DNA from: Amphiduros pacificus
Taxonomy: Eukaryota; Annelida; Polychaeta; Phyllodocida; Hesionidae
Length of the DNA: 64,000 nt
Direction: 5' to 3'
Assembly: GCA_949316495.1 (NCBI GenBank)
Contig: OX439005.1
Coordinates: forward strand, 25,708,217-25,772,216
Shown: one piece after another, positions 37,991 through 51,020 of the stretch
Layout of the letters: each line of letters starts with the position of its first letter
Numbering within the stretch: the stretch's first letter is position 1
Program-made: the position numbers and the translations under genes
Notes under the pieces: model-generated
Database searches by the model: none
What the model was told of the DNA's origin: nothing
The model's input: only the letters and a program-made list of their open reading frames with translations

Positions 37991-38974
37991 TCTCAGCAAC
38001 AGTAGAGGTTATTACCTAGAATTATAGATTTTCTATGAGTGCAAACAAAATTGTTCATCATGCTCATGGTCTCAAAGTATTAAATCCATTTTATTTCCCT
38101 TTAAGGTAGACACCAAAGAGTAGCACAGGAGTAGTAATAGCGAGGATCTTAGTACACTATGTCTCTGCACTTTTTGTAAACTTGTTGAAAACTTGTTGTA
38201 CACTAACCAGGGCCCCCCACAACAAAGAGTAATCTGTATTTCATTGAAACAAGCCTTTATCAAGCACCTGTGAGCAAAAGCTGCAAGGAAACAAAGACAT
38301 TCTTTAACATTTTTTTTTCTCGTAATCTTATGTACACATTTCAGGAAGAATATACATCCTGTATGGCAATATTTCTACAAACAAGACATGCTGAGGACAA
38401 TGGAGTTTCATGGCAGGGACTTGACAAGCTTGTATTGTATTCACAACTACCACTCTCTACCTGTATGGCTGGGCGGGTAAAGGGGGAAAGAAAAACAGGT
38501 TGTATATTAACATGTAAATTATCTGAAATAAATCCTGCGTATTGGCATATATTGTGCCACTTATCAGATATTACTTGTGCAGAGCTTGGGGGCTGTTTAA
38601 TTGGATGGTTATTGGTTGAGTGAATGTAATTATAAATCAATTTTCCATGCTTTGGGAGTTGGCACCATTTCGATTGGATTTGCCCTGCATCTGGGGATAT
38701 TAACATTACCATGTTTCCAGATTTTAAAGTTATGCCAAGAAAGAACTCATAAGATACTGTTATTATAAAGACATCATTGGGGTGGGATACTGTGGGTAAC
38801 TAGAAACTTGGGATCAAAATGCTCATTCTGTGTTGTCCATCTATATCTGTCCAATCCATACATTACTCTGTACATTTATGGATTATATATGTCCACCTGT
38901 CCCAAACATTGCATTTTATATTTCTGAATGATAAATGCCCATCCTTTACTTTACATGCTAAGGGTATAATGTGT
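37991..38974. other. Non-coding spacer
   Basis: Overlapping frames of 117 (+) and 123 (-) codons at 38,270-38,712 have no recognised domain. Nothing else was seen. Confidence 0.45.
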
Positions 38975-39640
38975 GTCAGTCCCACATGTATGTCCATCCC
39001 ATACATTACACTCCACATGTATATCCATCCCATACATTACACTCCATATGTATATCCATCCCATACATTACACTCCATATGTGTATCCATCCCATACATT
39101 ACACTTCATATGATAATCATGTGTGTCCATCCCGTACATTACACTTCATGTGCCTATCATGTGTGTCCATCCCGTACATTACACTTCATGTGCCTATCAA
39201 GTGTGTCCATCCCGCACATTACACTTCATGTGCCTATCATGTGTGTCCATCCCGTACATTACACTTCATGTGCCTATCAAGTGTGTCCATCCCGTACATT
39301 ACACTTCATGTGCCTATCATGTGTGTCCATTCCGTACATTACACTTCATGTGCCTATCATGTGTGTCCATCCCGTACATTACACTTCATGTGCCTATCAT
39401 GTGTGTCCATTCCGTACATTACACTTCATGTGCCTATCATGTGTGTCCATCCCGTACATTACACTTCATGTGCCTATCAAGTGTGTCCATCCCGTACATA
39501 ACACTTCATGTGCCTATCAAGTGTGTCCATCCCGTACATTACACTTCATGTGCCTATCATGTGTGTCCATCCCGTACATTACACTTCATGTGCCTATCAT
39601 GTGTGTCCATCCCATATATTTTGTGTGTGTGTGTGTGGAT
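38975..39640. repeat. Minisatellite, four 31-bp then twelve 40-bp units, ending in a GT run
   Basis: Copies from about 38,985 to 39,110 are 31 bp and read CATCCCATACATTACACTCC. From 39,118 to about 39,600 the unit is 40 bp, reads CATCCCGTACATTACACTTC, and carries an added TGCCTATCA segment. A (GT)n run at 39622-39638 closes the array. Frames of 176-286 codons here are array artefacts: a 40-bp unit without stops is open in all three frames. Confidence 0.94.
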
Positions 39641-40964
39641 CATATGTGCACAGACAAGGCTCGGCACAGTTCTGAGTGATTCTTTATATTGTCAGGCACG
39701 TTCATGCCAGAGCCTCACTGTGGGAAACACAGCCAAAATCGTGGCAACAAAAAAGCAGCATAGATAATCATTTTGCCAGGCACGTGAGGTGTGAACCAAA
39801 ACTTGAAAAGCTCTGTGGCAAATGCAAGTCAAAAAAGTGTAAATGAAAATAAAACATTCAGGGGTTATGACCTAGTGTGTGAGGAATAACGTGACTTTCT
39901 GTGGTTTTGTGAAATACTTGTTTTTATTTGCAGACTAAAGTTACTATCTACATGTGTCTCATTATAATTCATCTCACATTCTTCTGGCTTCCCTTTTGAG
40001 AATTGGTTTTTGAAATACTCACATACTTTTTGTTGTATTTTGACAGGATTAAAGGGTAGAATATTTCATAAAAAGTTTATCGCTCTTCATCATGTTTCAT
40101 TAAAACTAAAAACTAATATCAAGTAGGGGTTGTAAACAAGATGTGTCTTTAATTTGGAAAAATTATATTTAAAACGTAAAAAACAAGTGATGCAAAAGAA
40201 AATCAGAAGAAGATATAACCTTAAAAACATGTGCAGTTAGTAAAAAAAAGTTCAATTTGTATTTTCTCTGACCCTCAATTCTATTATGGAAAATATTACA
40301 TTTCATACATTCCTCAAATAGAAGAGGTGACAATTTCTTTGAACCTTTGAATCTTTTAATTTCCAGTTTTGTTATTTTAAGTATAAATATGACATTTCCT
40401 GTGACATTAATCAATTTTGACATGGAATGTGAAGATGTAATCTCTCATAACATCACTAGTATTAATGATATCGGACTTTGACCTCAGTAATCATATCTAC
40501 ACACTGTAAAGCAGCCACACCTTGGCCCTGTATGGAGGCGGACTTAGTCTGGGAAGCAATGGCTCACATGGTACTGTCCTGGGATCAGGAAGCTGTGCAT
40601 TCTTGTTTTCTATGCTGTGTTTTATGGTAGTACTTCTGTGACACGCAATATGGCAGTTGTGGTGCCGTGCAGCCAGATTAGATTATACATACCTCTGCCA
40701 ATCGCAGTGTGTGTCGTCCAAGTGTTTTTGTCAGTTCAAAGACAGCAGTATATGGTTCTGGCTGCCATGTCTTTAATCTGAGTGAAGGCCACGTTATCAT
40801 GTAGACTCAATGACGACTTCCAGCTACAATAAGTTGTCATGAACTGAGGATTGTCAACACAATATCATATGTCCTCCTTTACAGACATCACCCTCCATGT
40901 TATATATGCATGTGATATTTCCTGTTCTTGCCAGAATGAGAGTGCCTTACACCATGGATGATAC
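39641..40964. other. Non-coding spacer
   Basis: No gene, RNA or repeat was recognised; A+T-rich between about 39,830 and 40,450. Confidence 0.5.
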
Positions 40965-41860
40965 CATCTCATGTTACCCCCTGAATACCAATCATCTCAT
41001 GGTATCCTCTGAATACAAGTCAATTTATGGTATCCCCTGGATACCAGTCAATTTATGGTATCCCCTGGATACCAGTCAATTTATGGTATCCCCTGGATAC
41101 CAGTTAATTTATGGTATCCCCTGAATACCAATCATCTCATGGTATCCTCTGAATACCAGTCAATTTATGGTATCCCCTGAATACCAATCATCTCATGGTA
41201 TCCTCTGAATACCAATCGTCTCATGGTATCCTCTGAATACCTATCATCTCATGGTATCCTCTGAATACCAGTCAATTTATGGTATCCCCTGAATACCAAT
41301 CATCTCATGGTATCCTCTGAATACCAATCGTCTCATGGTATCTTCTGAATACCTATCATCTCATGGTATCCTCTGAATAGCAGTCAATATATGGTATCCC
41401 CTGGATACCAGTCATCTCATGTTTCTCTCTGGATACCAATCATCTCATGTTTCTCTCTGGATACCAGTCATCTCATGTTTCTCTCTGGATACCAGTCATC
41501 TATTTTTACCCCCAGCTCCCAGTTATCTAATATTACCCCTTGAATACCCCTCATATCATATTACCCCCTGAATACCAGTCATCTTTTTTACCTCCTGTAT
41601 ACCAGTCATTTGTTTTTACCCCCTGGATACCAGCCATCAGATGGTATCCCCTGGATACCAGTCATCTCATGTTACCCCCGGATACCAATCATCTCATGTT
41701 ACCCCCGGATACCAGACATCTCATGTTACCCGCGGATACCAATCATCTCATATTACCCCCGGATACCAGTCATTTGTTTTTACCCCCTGGATTCCAGCCA
41801 TCAGATGGTATCCCTTGGATACTGGCCATCTTTAATTACCCCTCGGAAATTCCATTCTCA
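40965..41860. repeat. Minisatellite, 28-bp unit, ~30 copies, short hairpin in each unit
   Basis: Units are spaced 28 bp in the left half (ATACCAG at 41041 and 41069). They are built around GGTATCCCCTGGATACC, a 7-bp inverted repeat with a 3-base loop, plus CAGTCAATTTAT or CAATCATCTCAT. Rightward the GGTATCC arm changes to GTTTCTCTCT and then GTTACCCCCG, so the hairpin is lost in the later third, and the unit becomes 27 bp. The frames across it (up to 128 codons) are artefacts. Confidence 0.93.
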
Positions 41861-44800
41861 AGTTTCCCTCAGTGCTGCACCCCTATGATTTCTTTATTTT
41901 GGCAGGATAGTTCATGTATCTTATGATGAGGAGTGCTTGCTTAGCATAACTTATACAAGTTTCTAAGTCTTTTAAAGTGGTCAGGGATTATTTACATGCA
42001 AATTGGTGGCAATATATGCTGGCAGGCAGGCAGGGCGAGGACATGTTTGGTGCTGGCCTCACCTTTGTCTCTGGGCCTGATGAGCCCGCCTGCACCAGAC
42101 CTGCCCATGCACAATTCCACACACGTACTCTCAATAATCCAGTCTGATGCTGGCGACCAGGAGGCTGCAGATCGGAGGTTGTGAGCGGCATACAGAGCAC
42201 CTTCATGGCACATTTATCTTGGGCCACCCCACCCCTTGCATTCTACCTACATCCTCAATCAGGTTGGGGCCCTCGTCTTCTTTGTTCACTCTCCATACCA
42301 CTCATAGACCTGGTTTTCATAGATAGCCCAGCACTAAGTATGCAGTTGACCATTTCCGGCTTTCCACCTTTTATTTGAGGTTGTCTATGGTCTGCCTACT
42401 CAGTGCCAGGCTTTTGTTTCATTTGTACGAGTATTGAGATCACTGTCAGCCCCCACGTCACTGTCTTAATCTTTATCTGCTAGCCTAGGCCCAATTTATC
42501 ATGTTAAGTTAGGGCCAGGTACATTTTTCTTTGAGAGAGATCCAGATTGTGCATGGTGTATTAGCATTTCTGTTTCCTTTTGACAATTAGTTGATGATGC
42601 CGGTGGCTTTTTGTAAAGCTTGCATATGAATGGTGAGTACGTTGGCAACAATTATCAGCAAATTCAGGCCTCGTCCCTAGTGATTTCATCTGAATGCCTC
42701 GCTCCCAGATAGCCCCTCTTTCCTTGAATACCAAGCATGCTGTGTCGCATCCCTGATAAACAAATCCACGGTGCTGCGAGATGGTAAAGAGGAGAAACAG
42801 TCACTCAGGTATTCGGAGAACATTTGATGCCTAATAACCATGGACTGCCAACAAGGCCTAGGTCACTAAAGATGCTGACCTAACAATTGCCTATTGCATG
42901 GTGTCAGTGATTAATATTCTGCCAGACTTGCAAAAAAGGCTCAGCAGAATTCTGATAGTATAGTGGGTGATATAAGGGGGTGTGAGGCGACGGTGGATGC
43001 TGTGAGCAGAACATGAGGTGAATGCCGCTCAGGTCCATGGGGCTTGCACTTCTTCATGCTCCTTAAACTTGCGTGGCTCAAACCAACTTTGTCTCAACTT
43101 TCTCCATCAAAAAGGCTTAATTTTGTCTGTGATACTGTGCATCCATTGGCAGTATAAAGAAGGCTTGAACAATTGCTCTCTTAACTTTTGCAAAAAAGTA
43201 AAGTTATCTTTTTTTTAAAAATTGTATCAACATTGTGATCTTGTAAAGTAAGTTGATATACTGTGGTTGGCTCTGTTTATCTCAAGCTGGCCATGGTTTC
43301 CTAATCAAGATGGGTCAGAAGTGGATTCACAGAAATAAGCCTGTCAATTTTTTTTATTGAAAGAAAGAAGTACACATTTGGCAATTGCAAAGTTTGCTGG
43401 AAACTGTGGTCTTGGTATGTGGAGATTGCAATCTTTGCTGCCTGGTCTTGTGATACAGACTTTGAGATTAGTCCCAAGATTGGTGATTTGCACACATTTG
43501 GCCGCACTTCTGATCGTAATTTGGACTTGTAGGTACCTGACTTGCATGCGAATCATTAGAAGCGTTCAATACACAATCAGCCATCCTTCTGCCCCGAGGC
43601 TGGCCCTGTTGTGTGTTAATGCCCCTGCCTCTTACACAGCGCGAGGCAAAGGAAGAACAGCTAGGCAGTTATCTTAATCCCCAAGAACTGAATACTGCAC
43701 CATGCTTTAAACCAAGATGGTGGCATACTAAAATATGTGAGACATATAGGTCTTTAAGATCATTAAAGAGAGAAATGGGATATTATTGGTTGACTATGTG
43801 CTGCACATACATTATTCATAAGAACTATTACTGTCCATAAAGTAATAGAGAGATAGATACATCAAAGAGATGAATTCTAAGATAAATGGGAGCAATGTTT
43901 GGTGTGGCATTTTTGTGTTTGACCTGTGTTGACTTATCGATAAAAGTGATGTATAAAATCCATAAAGAACTTAATGATAAAGGTATCTTGGGAATGTTAA
44001 TCCGGGAAGAAGTGTGGAAATAAATCCTGACCCTAATCAGGCGATTACATGGCTTACACATGACAAAGAGATTTTTATAGATTATCTGCCATGACAATAC
44101 CTTGCTTTATAGGAACTCATAATCCTAACATTTGTCATAAATAAATGTAGTTTTTGGAGACTTTATGGCTTAGCAGTCATTTATCTAACATGTTTGACTG
44201 TGGACTTAGCTGGGGATGTGAGTGGCGCGTTCCTTCTCCGTGGAGTGCCTATGTGTTGCTACGGCCACACACAGGGCCATTGTGTGTCTCCATGGTTTCA
44301 CTGCTGTTGCCATGACATGCTACATGACAAAGCCAGTGCAGCAGAAACTTTAGACCCAGCTGTCTTGCGTGAACACAATGGTTTTGTTTGGCTTCAAATG
44401 GCTGTCATAAGTCAAGGCCTGGCACGTGCTGTGCTGCTTGATGCACTTGTGGTCATATGGATATCACAATTAATCGAAAGAGAAGCAGGGTTGTCGAGGT
44501 GTTGCCGGGATGCATCAGTACCAGTGTGACTTCAAACATTGTCCCCGCTCTTGCTCTACTTTGTTCTAAACTTCTCTCAGCAAAACCTACTCTCAAGAAT
44601 GGCTTTCATTTTTCATATCTCCTCTTTGCCTCCAGCTTTTCGTTGCACAATTCTTGTTGCACGGCAAGCAGCTACCCGTATATTTTTTGGCGGGGACATC
44701 CATATTTGATAGTGGTGTGTGTTAAGTCATGTAGTGCACTACAGGTATTATGGAGTGTGATTGATTGTGCCCTAAACTTGGACGAGGAGGAAATAACAGG

Positions 44801-46335
44801 CCCTCCACACAGGTTATCTAGCATCTCAAGCATTCCCGACCTGACTGCAGTGCCCGGCAACTGTGCCACTGATTGACACTGCACATAAAATGCATTCTCA
44901 CCTTCCCTCTATACCATTCCACAATTCCACTAAAATCCCTCATTTGACAAAAGAAAGGACATTCTAATGTGTCAGATAAAGCAAATCTGAAAGGGATTTT
45001 TGCCATGTTAAAGCAAATCTGATATTGATTTTCACAAAAAAATAATCTGGCGAGGATCATTTATATTTTCAATATAGGCAGTCTTGTTTTCCTGAGGAAT
45101 CTATTTCAGGAAAAAAATCAGAACTTTATCTGAAGTATCTTATTACAATGCCCAAATTTAAAATATATGGGTTTCTTTACACAGAAATGACCTTTCATGA
45201 ACCTTAGAGAAAAAGAGTGAGACCTTGTTTGAAAGGCAAGCACATCATGGTCAAATAGAAGTAAAACATTTTGTTCCAGATTACTTCAAATTGTGGACCC
45301 AAATTGTCAGATTTTGCAAACAAATTGTTAATTATGGACTTTTTGCCAAACTGGATTTGTTCTTGCAAAGTGTGGGTGTAGCACATTATACATATTCATG
45401 AATGTGTTTGACCAAATATATGTTTTAAATGACTTGTGACATATGGGCATTTAAAAAAAGTCACATTCTCATTTTAGGTTTCAGAAATTCGCTTTAGCAA
45501 ATTTCTTATCAATTGAGAATAATAAAAAGATTTATGCACTCTAGAAAGGTCACTCTTCTATTTGTCTTTGGCAGAGCCCAGGGATCATTGTGGTCAAATG
45601 CTATGCTGTAATATAATATGGATGTTTTCTCTTTTTGCATTATCTACTGTACATCACCAGGTTTTATCATCTTCAAGGTGATAAAATTTCTTCCTGGATT
45701 TATGCATTTGTCAAATCACCTGTAAAGTATTCAAAGGAAATCCTTAAAAGTTTGGCTGCAGATCTTAACATTCATCTTTAAAAGTAACATGTTTGAGGCA
45801 GAAATGTTCTCCATTTGTGAAGTTGACACGCATTTGTCAGATTTTTTTTTCTTTAAGTTATAAAAGACAACAACTGCAAAGAATGTGGCGAAGCATGCCA
45901 TCAGTTACAAGTTCTTAACTTGTTCAGTAAAACATTTCTAAGTCTGACCAGATGATCAAACAAATGATGATTTTTTTTCCAGATTTGATTGACTTTATTA
46001 CTCATTTGATAGATGTCTAGTAGATGCCATAAATGATTGTTATCTATTTGTGCCATCATTCTAGGATGCTTCATGCCCTCTTAGTCAACTGACAACTCTC
46101 TTGAAAATCAAACATGATCTACAACCAAGCATTATGTCCTGGCTGAATACTACCTCCACGGCATGGCAAGCAAGACATGTCAAGGTTATCAGTTATAGAG
46201 TTGAGGAGACCGGGTACCACTAACAAAATATCACCAGTTGCCAATTACATCCCTGCACAAATCAAGGTTTTGATTTTACAATTGAATTTAATCTTTATTA
46301 ATGCCCTTTGATGGTCTTTAAAGCATATGGCACTC
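41861..46335. other. Long non-coding spacer
   Basis: No gene was recognised in 4.5 kb. Frames of 89-139 codons (for example 44,194-44,529 and 44,457-44,876) overlap one another on both strands and show no domain or splice-consistent pattern I can name. AAGATGGTGGC, a YY1-like motif, lies near 43,713. Confidence 0.45.
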
Positions 46336-46566
46336 TTAATTAATGTGAACATCAATCCTGTTACTGGCACCATAACTCAATGTTTATGAATCAGAATTTT
46401 GCCTCAGTTACTGTGACCGTCAATCCTATTATGGGAACCATATCCTTTGCATATGAATCAGAATTCTGGCACAGTTACTGTGACCATCAGTAATGTTATG
46501 GGAACCTTATCCCATTGCATATGAATCAGAATTCTGCCACAGTTACTGTGACCATCAATCCTGTTG
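46336..46566. repeat. Tandem repeat, ~67-bp unit, three to four copies
   Basis: Copies contain GTGACCATCAATCCTGTTAT, then GGGAACC, then GCATATGAATCAGAATTCTG and CACAGTTACT. Spacing is about 67 bp. Divergence is moderate (about one change per ten bases), so the repeat is older than the large arrays. Confidence 0.85.
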
Positions 46567-47680
46567 TCCCGAAATGTGTTGATGAGTAGTGTGGTGGAGT
46601 GTGAAGAATGCGGGCTGCGTGACATGTCACATCACTGTTGGAGGGCGTCATTTTGCAGTCTTCACTTCAAACAGCTGAAGGCTAAAACAAAGACTCCTGC
46701 AGAACATTGGCATGCAAGCACTGCCTTCAGGGTGCCAGTGTCTCACCAAGAAGGCAAACTGCAGTATCGAGAATCCCTCCTACTAAAACCAATTATTGCT
46801 TTCTTTGATCATACATACACACCCATAAATATATATGTGTATAAATGCATATAGTCTATCCATTGAAATTCCTGTTTTTGTTAATTCACATTACAACTCT
46901 CTTATGTACTACGTCATATACACGGAGATTGTTTAGATATATTTGAGTTTGCTGTATTTTACACACTATCGTACAAAGATTTAATTAATGCAGATGAATT
47001 CCTTCATTTGTTATAGCTTCCACTGTTTACAGCAGGAGTTGATAACATTGAAATGGAGACAATTTTCAATTATCTCTGACATGTAATCTCTAGTTTCTCT
47101 CTTGCATCTGTTCATCTTATTTGGGAAAGAGAAAGAATCTAACTGAAAGCAATTATCTACAACTTTTTAAAACATCTTTTTGCTAATGTAACTCTTCATG
47201 AAACAAGCACATTTGAGACTGTGGCAAAAACAAAAATATGTGATGAATTTTTACTGGGATAGTAAAAACAGCCATTAAGAAGTGAAGGTTTGTGCAGAAA
47301 CGCAAACATTAACATGCAAGCGGAGCTGGAAAGGTGGCAACACCTCATCTGCCGGAGACAAGACACGCCACAAATGAAAACCCCCTCGGCTGACTGGCAA
47401 ACGTTATTGATAACCTCACACGTGACAACTTTCAAAGCCTTGCTTTAAAAGATGGAGAAATGAAAGGGTGTCAGCCTGGTTCCCTGAGGTGCTCCATATA
47501 CGTGTACACGACTCTGCTGAAACACGCACGACATTGTCGCACTACTTTCCTGGCTAATTAATATTTCATCAGGCCTTGCACCATCGCTTTTACGGTGAAA
47601 TAAGGTTAAATATTTTCATATTGTGTACAGAATACTTGCTCAATTTGAATGGATTTTTTTCATTGAATTTGGTTTACAGT
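46567..47680. other. Non-coding spacer
   Basis: Includes a 96-codon plus frame at 46,564-46,854 that begins at a non-ATG codon and has no recognised domain. Nothing else was seen. Confidence 0.45.
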
Positions 47681-48140
47681 CTGAAGAGGTCAGGAATATT
47701 TCACAAGATCACTCTTGCCTCTGAGGTCAGGAATATCTCACAAGATCACTCTTGCCTCTGAGGTCAGGAATATCTCACAAGATCACTCTTGCCTCTGAGG
47801 TCAGGAATATCTCACAAGATCACTCTTGCCTCTGAGGTCAGGAATATCTCACAAGATCACTCTTGCCTCTGAGGTCAGGAATATCTCACAAGATCACTTT
47901 TGCCTCTGAGGTCAGGAATATCTCACAAGATCACTCTTGCCGTGGAGGTCAGGAATATCTCACAAGATCACTCTTGCCATTGAGGTCAGGAATATCTCAC
48001 AAGATCACTCTTGCCATTGAGGTCAGGAATATTTCACAAGATCACTCTTACCATTGAGGTCAGGAATATCTCATAAGATCACTCTTGCCACTGAGGTCAG
48101 GAATATTTCACAAGATCACTCTTACCATTGAGGTACTCAG
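47681..48140. repeat. Minisatellite, 37-bp unit, 12 copies, each with AGGTCA
   Basis: AGGTCA starts at 47687, 47724, 47761 and then every 37 bases to 48094, twelve in all; the thirteenth position (48131) reads AGGTAC. The unit contains GAGGTCAGGAATATCTCACA and AGATCACTCTTGCC. Copies are nearly identical with no indels. AGGTCA is the nuclear-receptor half-site. Confidence 0.95.
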
Positions 48141-49299
48141 GTAATTTGGTGCAACATATTGCTCTCAGCATAGGATTTTTTATATTCTGACATTGTCAAA
48201 AATTAATTAGGTGATTACATAATTACAACTATTAGTAAAAGAAAAATACAAATAGATGAATCCAGGATTTACCAACATTCCGCATTACCCAAAATATCCT
48301 GTATTTTAACCATGACCAAAAATCTTAAATTTGAAATCCTTTAGTGTCCTGTTAAGAGCCAAAATCACCCCATCATTTTAAATTTTAATAAAATCACAAG
48401 TACTAAGTGAAACTTACTGTAATACACTATTTTGAACCCAAATGATAATAATAGATTTTCATTTGATTAGCCATCATAGATAACACCTATGTTCTATTAT
48501 AATGATGATTGTTGACTGTCATTTATTGTCTAATAACATTAGGACATGGCAAATAAGATAGTGTAGCTTGGCATTGTAATGGCCAGTTAAGATCACGAGA
48601 TCGTTGAGTGGCTATTTAATGGTAGGATGTCATGAGAGTGTTTGGGGGTTTGGGGGTCTGCAGACCTGTAGCATATTGAGTGCTCGACTCCAGAGTAAGT
48701 ATGAGTAGGGATATTTTCTATGTTTACTGGCTATGATGCAGCCGATCAGTGATGGCGAGATCACACGCGATATTTCCACCAGATATATGGCCTGTCATCA
48801 GAACCTGTGCATTTGTGTGTGGCATTACATTTTGTGACTCGCGTGGAAGCATCACCACACCGGCTTCCATGGCTAATCACCTCATAACTGTCGTGCACAC
48901 CCCAGCACATCATCAATAACCCTTATTGGGGCGGCTTTTAACACTGCTCAACTCAGCACCCCTAAGTCGTACCAGCCAGCCTGCTCATTCAATGTGTCCA
49001 CGGTTGTGTTGAACGGGTGATTTTCATGTTGTACACTGTTTTTGCCGAACATTTGTGGCTGGCATGATGGTACGTCAGGGAATTGCGATATATTGTCAGG
49101 CATAAATCTGAAGCCAATCTCTCTATCAGATTTCTTCTACTTTAACTGCTAAAACTACCTACAATTTCAAGGTATAAAAAACATAGTTTGCTGCTACCAA
49201 CTGTTATTGCAATAAACTTACAGGTTGAAAACTACAGCTGTTCCTTATGCAAGTTTACACATCACTCTGAATGATAAAAAAACAAACACTTTATCTCCT
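48141..49299. other. Non-coding spacer
   Basis: No gene or repeat was recognised; modest CpG content around 48,700-49,080. Confidence 0.5.
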
Positions 49300-49350
49300 T
49301 TGTTTTTTTTTGTTTTTGTTTGTTTGTTTGTTTTTTTTGTTTTTTTTTGG
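49300..49350. repeat. T-rich simple repeat (TTTG-type)
   Basis: Poly-T interrupted by single G at 4- to 9-base steps, including a GTTTGTTTGTTTG core. It could be a poly(A)-tail remnant of a minus-strand retroposed element, but no such element was recognised next to it. Confidence 0.85.
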
Positions 49351-49519
49351 CTCACACCATTTATATTATTACTGAAACAATAAGGATAATGTCTAATGAA
49401 ACCGTTAAGTGATCTATAATAAACTTCCATGTTTCAATGTAAAAACACTTCACAAGCCCAGTAATTCTCTGACAGTTTATGGTTATCATAAGGCTTCATA
49501 TCACGTGGTCACCTGTGAA

Positions 49520-49702
49520 TTTGTTAGTTTGTTTTGAATGTTCTTGTGAGTGATTTTTCCATCAGTTTTAAATGTTTAGCAAGTGATTTCTCAATTTGTT
49601 GTGATGGTTCTAGGAAGTGATTTTTCTACCTGTTTTGAATATTCTAGCAAGTGATTTGTCCACCTGTTTTGAATGTTTCAACAAGTGATTTGTCTACCTG
49701 TG
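49520..49702. repeat. Decayed tandem repeat, ~34-bp unit, ~5 copies
   Basis: AGTGATTTTTC or AGTGATTTGTC, followed by a CACCTGTTTTGAATGTT-like segment, recurs about every 34 bases. Copies on the left are most diverged. Confidence 0.75.
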
Positions 49703-51020
49703 CAAGGAAAGTAAGATAGATGATCTCACAATTTTGACAGGTAGAAAAGTTAATTCATAGGACTTAGCGTTTAGTGTCTGATTCACAAACAAAGGAAGTA
49801 TGATCTTCATATTTGATTGTTTGATAAGTGAGGAAGTCAATGGCCAGACATCTTAGACTGGTCTCCAGACAGGTTGTCTGGACACAACAAACATCAGGGC
49901 CACGTCTGGTCAGCCCAACATTGAATTAACCACTCCAAAGACGTGGTGTAGTTAGGGTGAAGAACGGGACGTGAAAATATGTCACACACCGCAGTTAAGC
50001 TTGTGTGTTTTGCAAACATGGATTTCAACATCAAATATTTAGTGTTTATGATTCAGTTTTGGTAACTGAATACAGACTGAGGCGTGTCAGGGTAATGTTT
50101 GGTGTCAATTCTGCATAGAGATTAAGATGCTATTGACAATAAAATATATGCTTACAAATCAATTGAAAGCTGGGGCAAAGCCTCTATCTGGTCTGACACA
50201 AACATGACCTTGTTATGCAGTCTTGTCAGGGAGTGTGAACAAATAGAGTCACATGATAGTAAATTCATCACCTCTTTGTGTGACTATGTGAATGCTTGCC
50301 ACCAACTGATTATGACCTACAATCTCAATAGGGTTCAGACATATGTACTAAAAATTTGACCTTGACATAAAGCATTTCTGAAGGAGATTGTTTTCCTGAT
50401 AATGAGATCATAATGAGATCATACATGGCTTGATCAAAAGCTGTCAGCCTTTGTTATCACACTTCATTCATTACACAGCATGATATCTGATATTTAGAAA
50501 TTGTATGAATCAGAATGTAAATGATTAATGTTTATTCTTTTTTTTTGTTATAGGTAAGTTGGTGTAAATGGACAAAGATGACATGTGTATCACCCAAAGA
50601 TTGGTAAGTTAAGCTCAAAGCCATAGACCAGCACCACATCCAATAGGCAGGAGAAAAATAGGAAGATTTCAAAGGAAAATCACAAAAGATTATTCTGTCA
50701 CCTCAATGCTTTCACTTGATATAAATTTGTATCTTTAAATGTTATTTTATCACAGACTTTGACTGCTCTTATATTATTATGTGCATTGAAAGTTATACTA
50801 AGAATTTTGTGACTGTAATTTGTCTGGTTTATTTCTGATGTTTATTTTTTTGTTCATGATTGCTTTTTCTCTTTGCATGACAGTTGAGAATGTAGATGGT
50901 AAATGGAAGGTGATATTTTCAATATGAGAGAGATGGGTTGAGTAAAAGTCAGATATTGACTAATATTGAAAAGAATAGTCAAAAATGAGGACAAGAAATT
51001 ATTTCCTCATATTATTATCC
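49703..51020. other. Non-coding spacer
   Basis: A direct duplication AATGAGATCAT AATGAGATCAT lies near 50,402-50,423. No gene was recognised. Confidence 0.5.

Noticed and set aside
38819-39767. Plus-strand frames up to 286 codons rich in Cys and His
   Set aside because: The Cys/His spacing looks zinc-finger-like but simply follows the 40-bp period, and three frames are open together.
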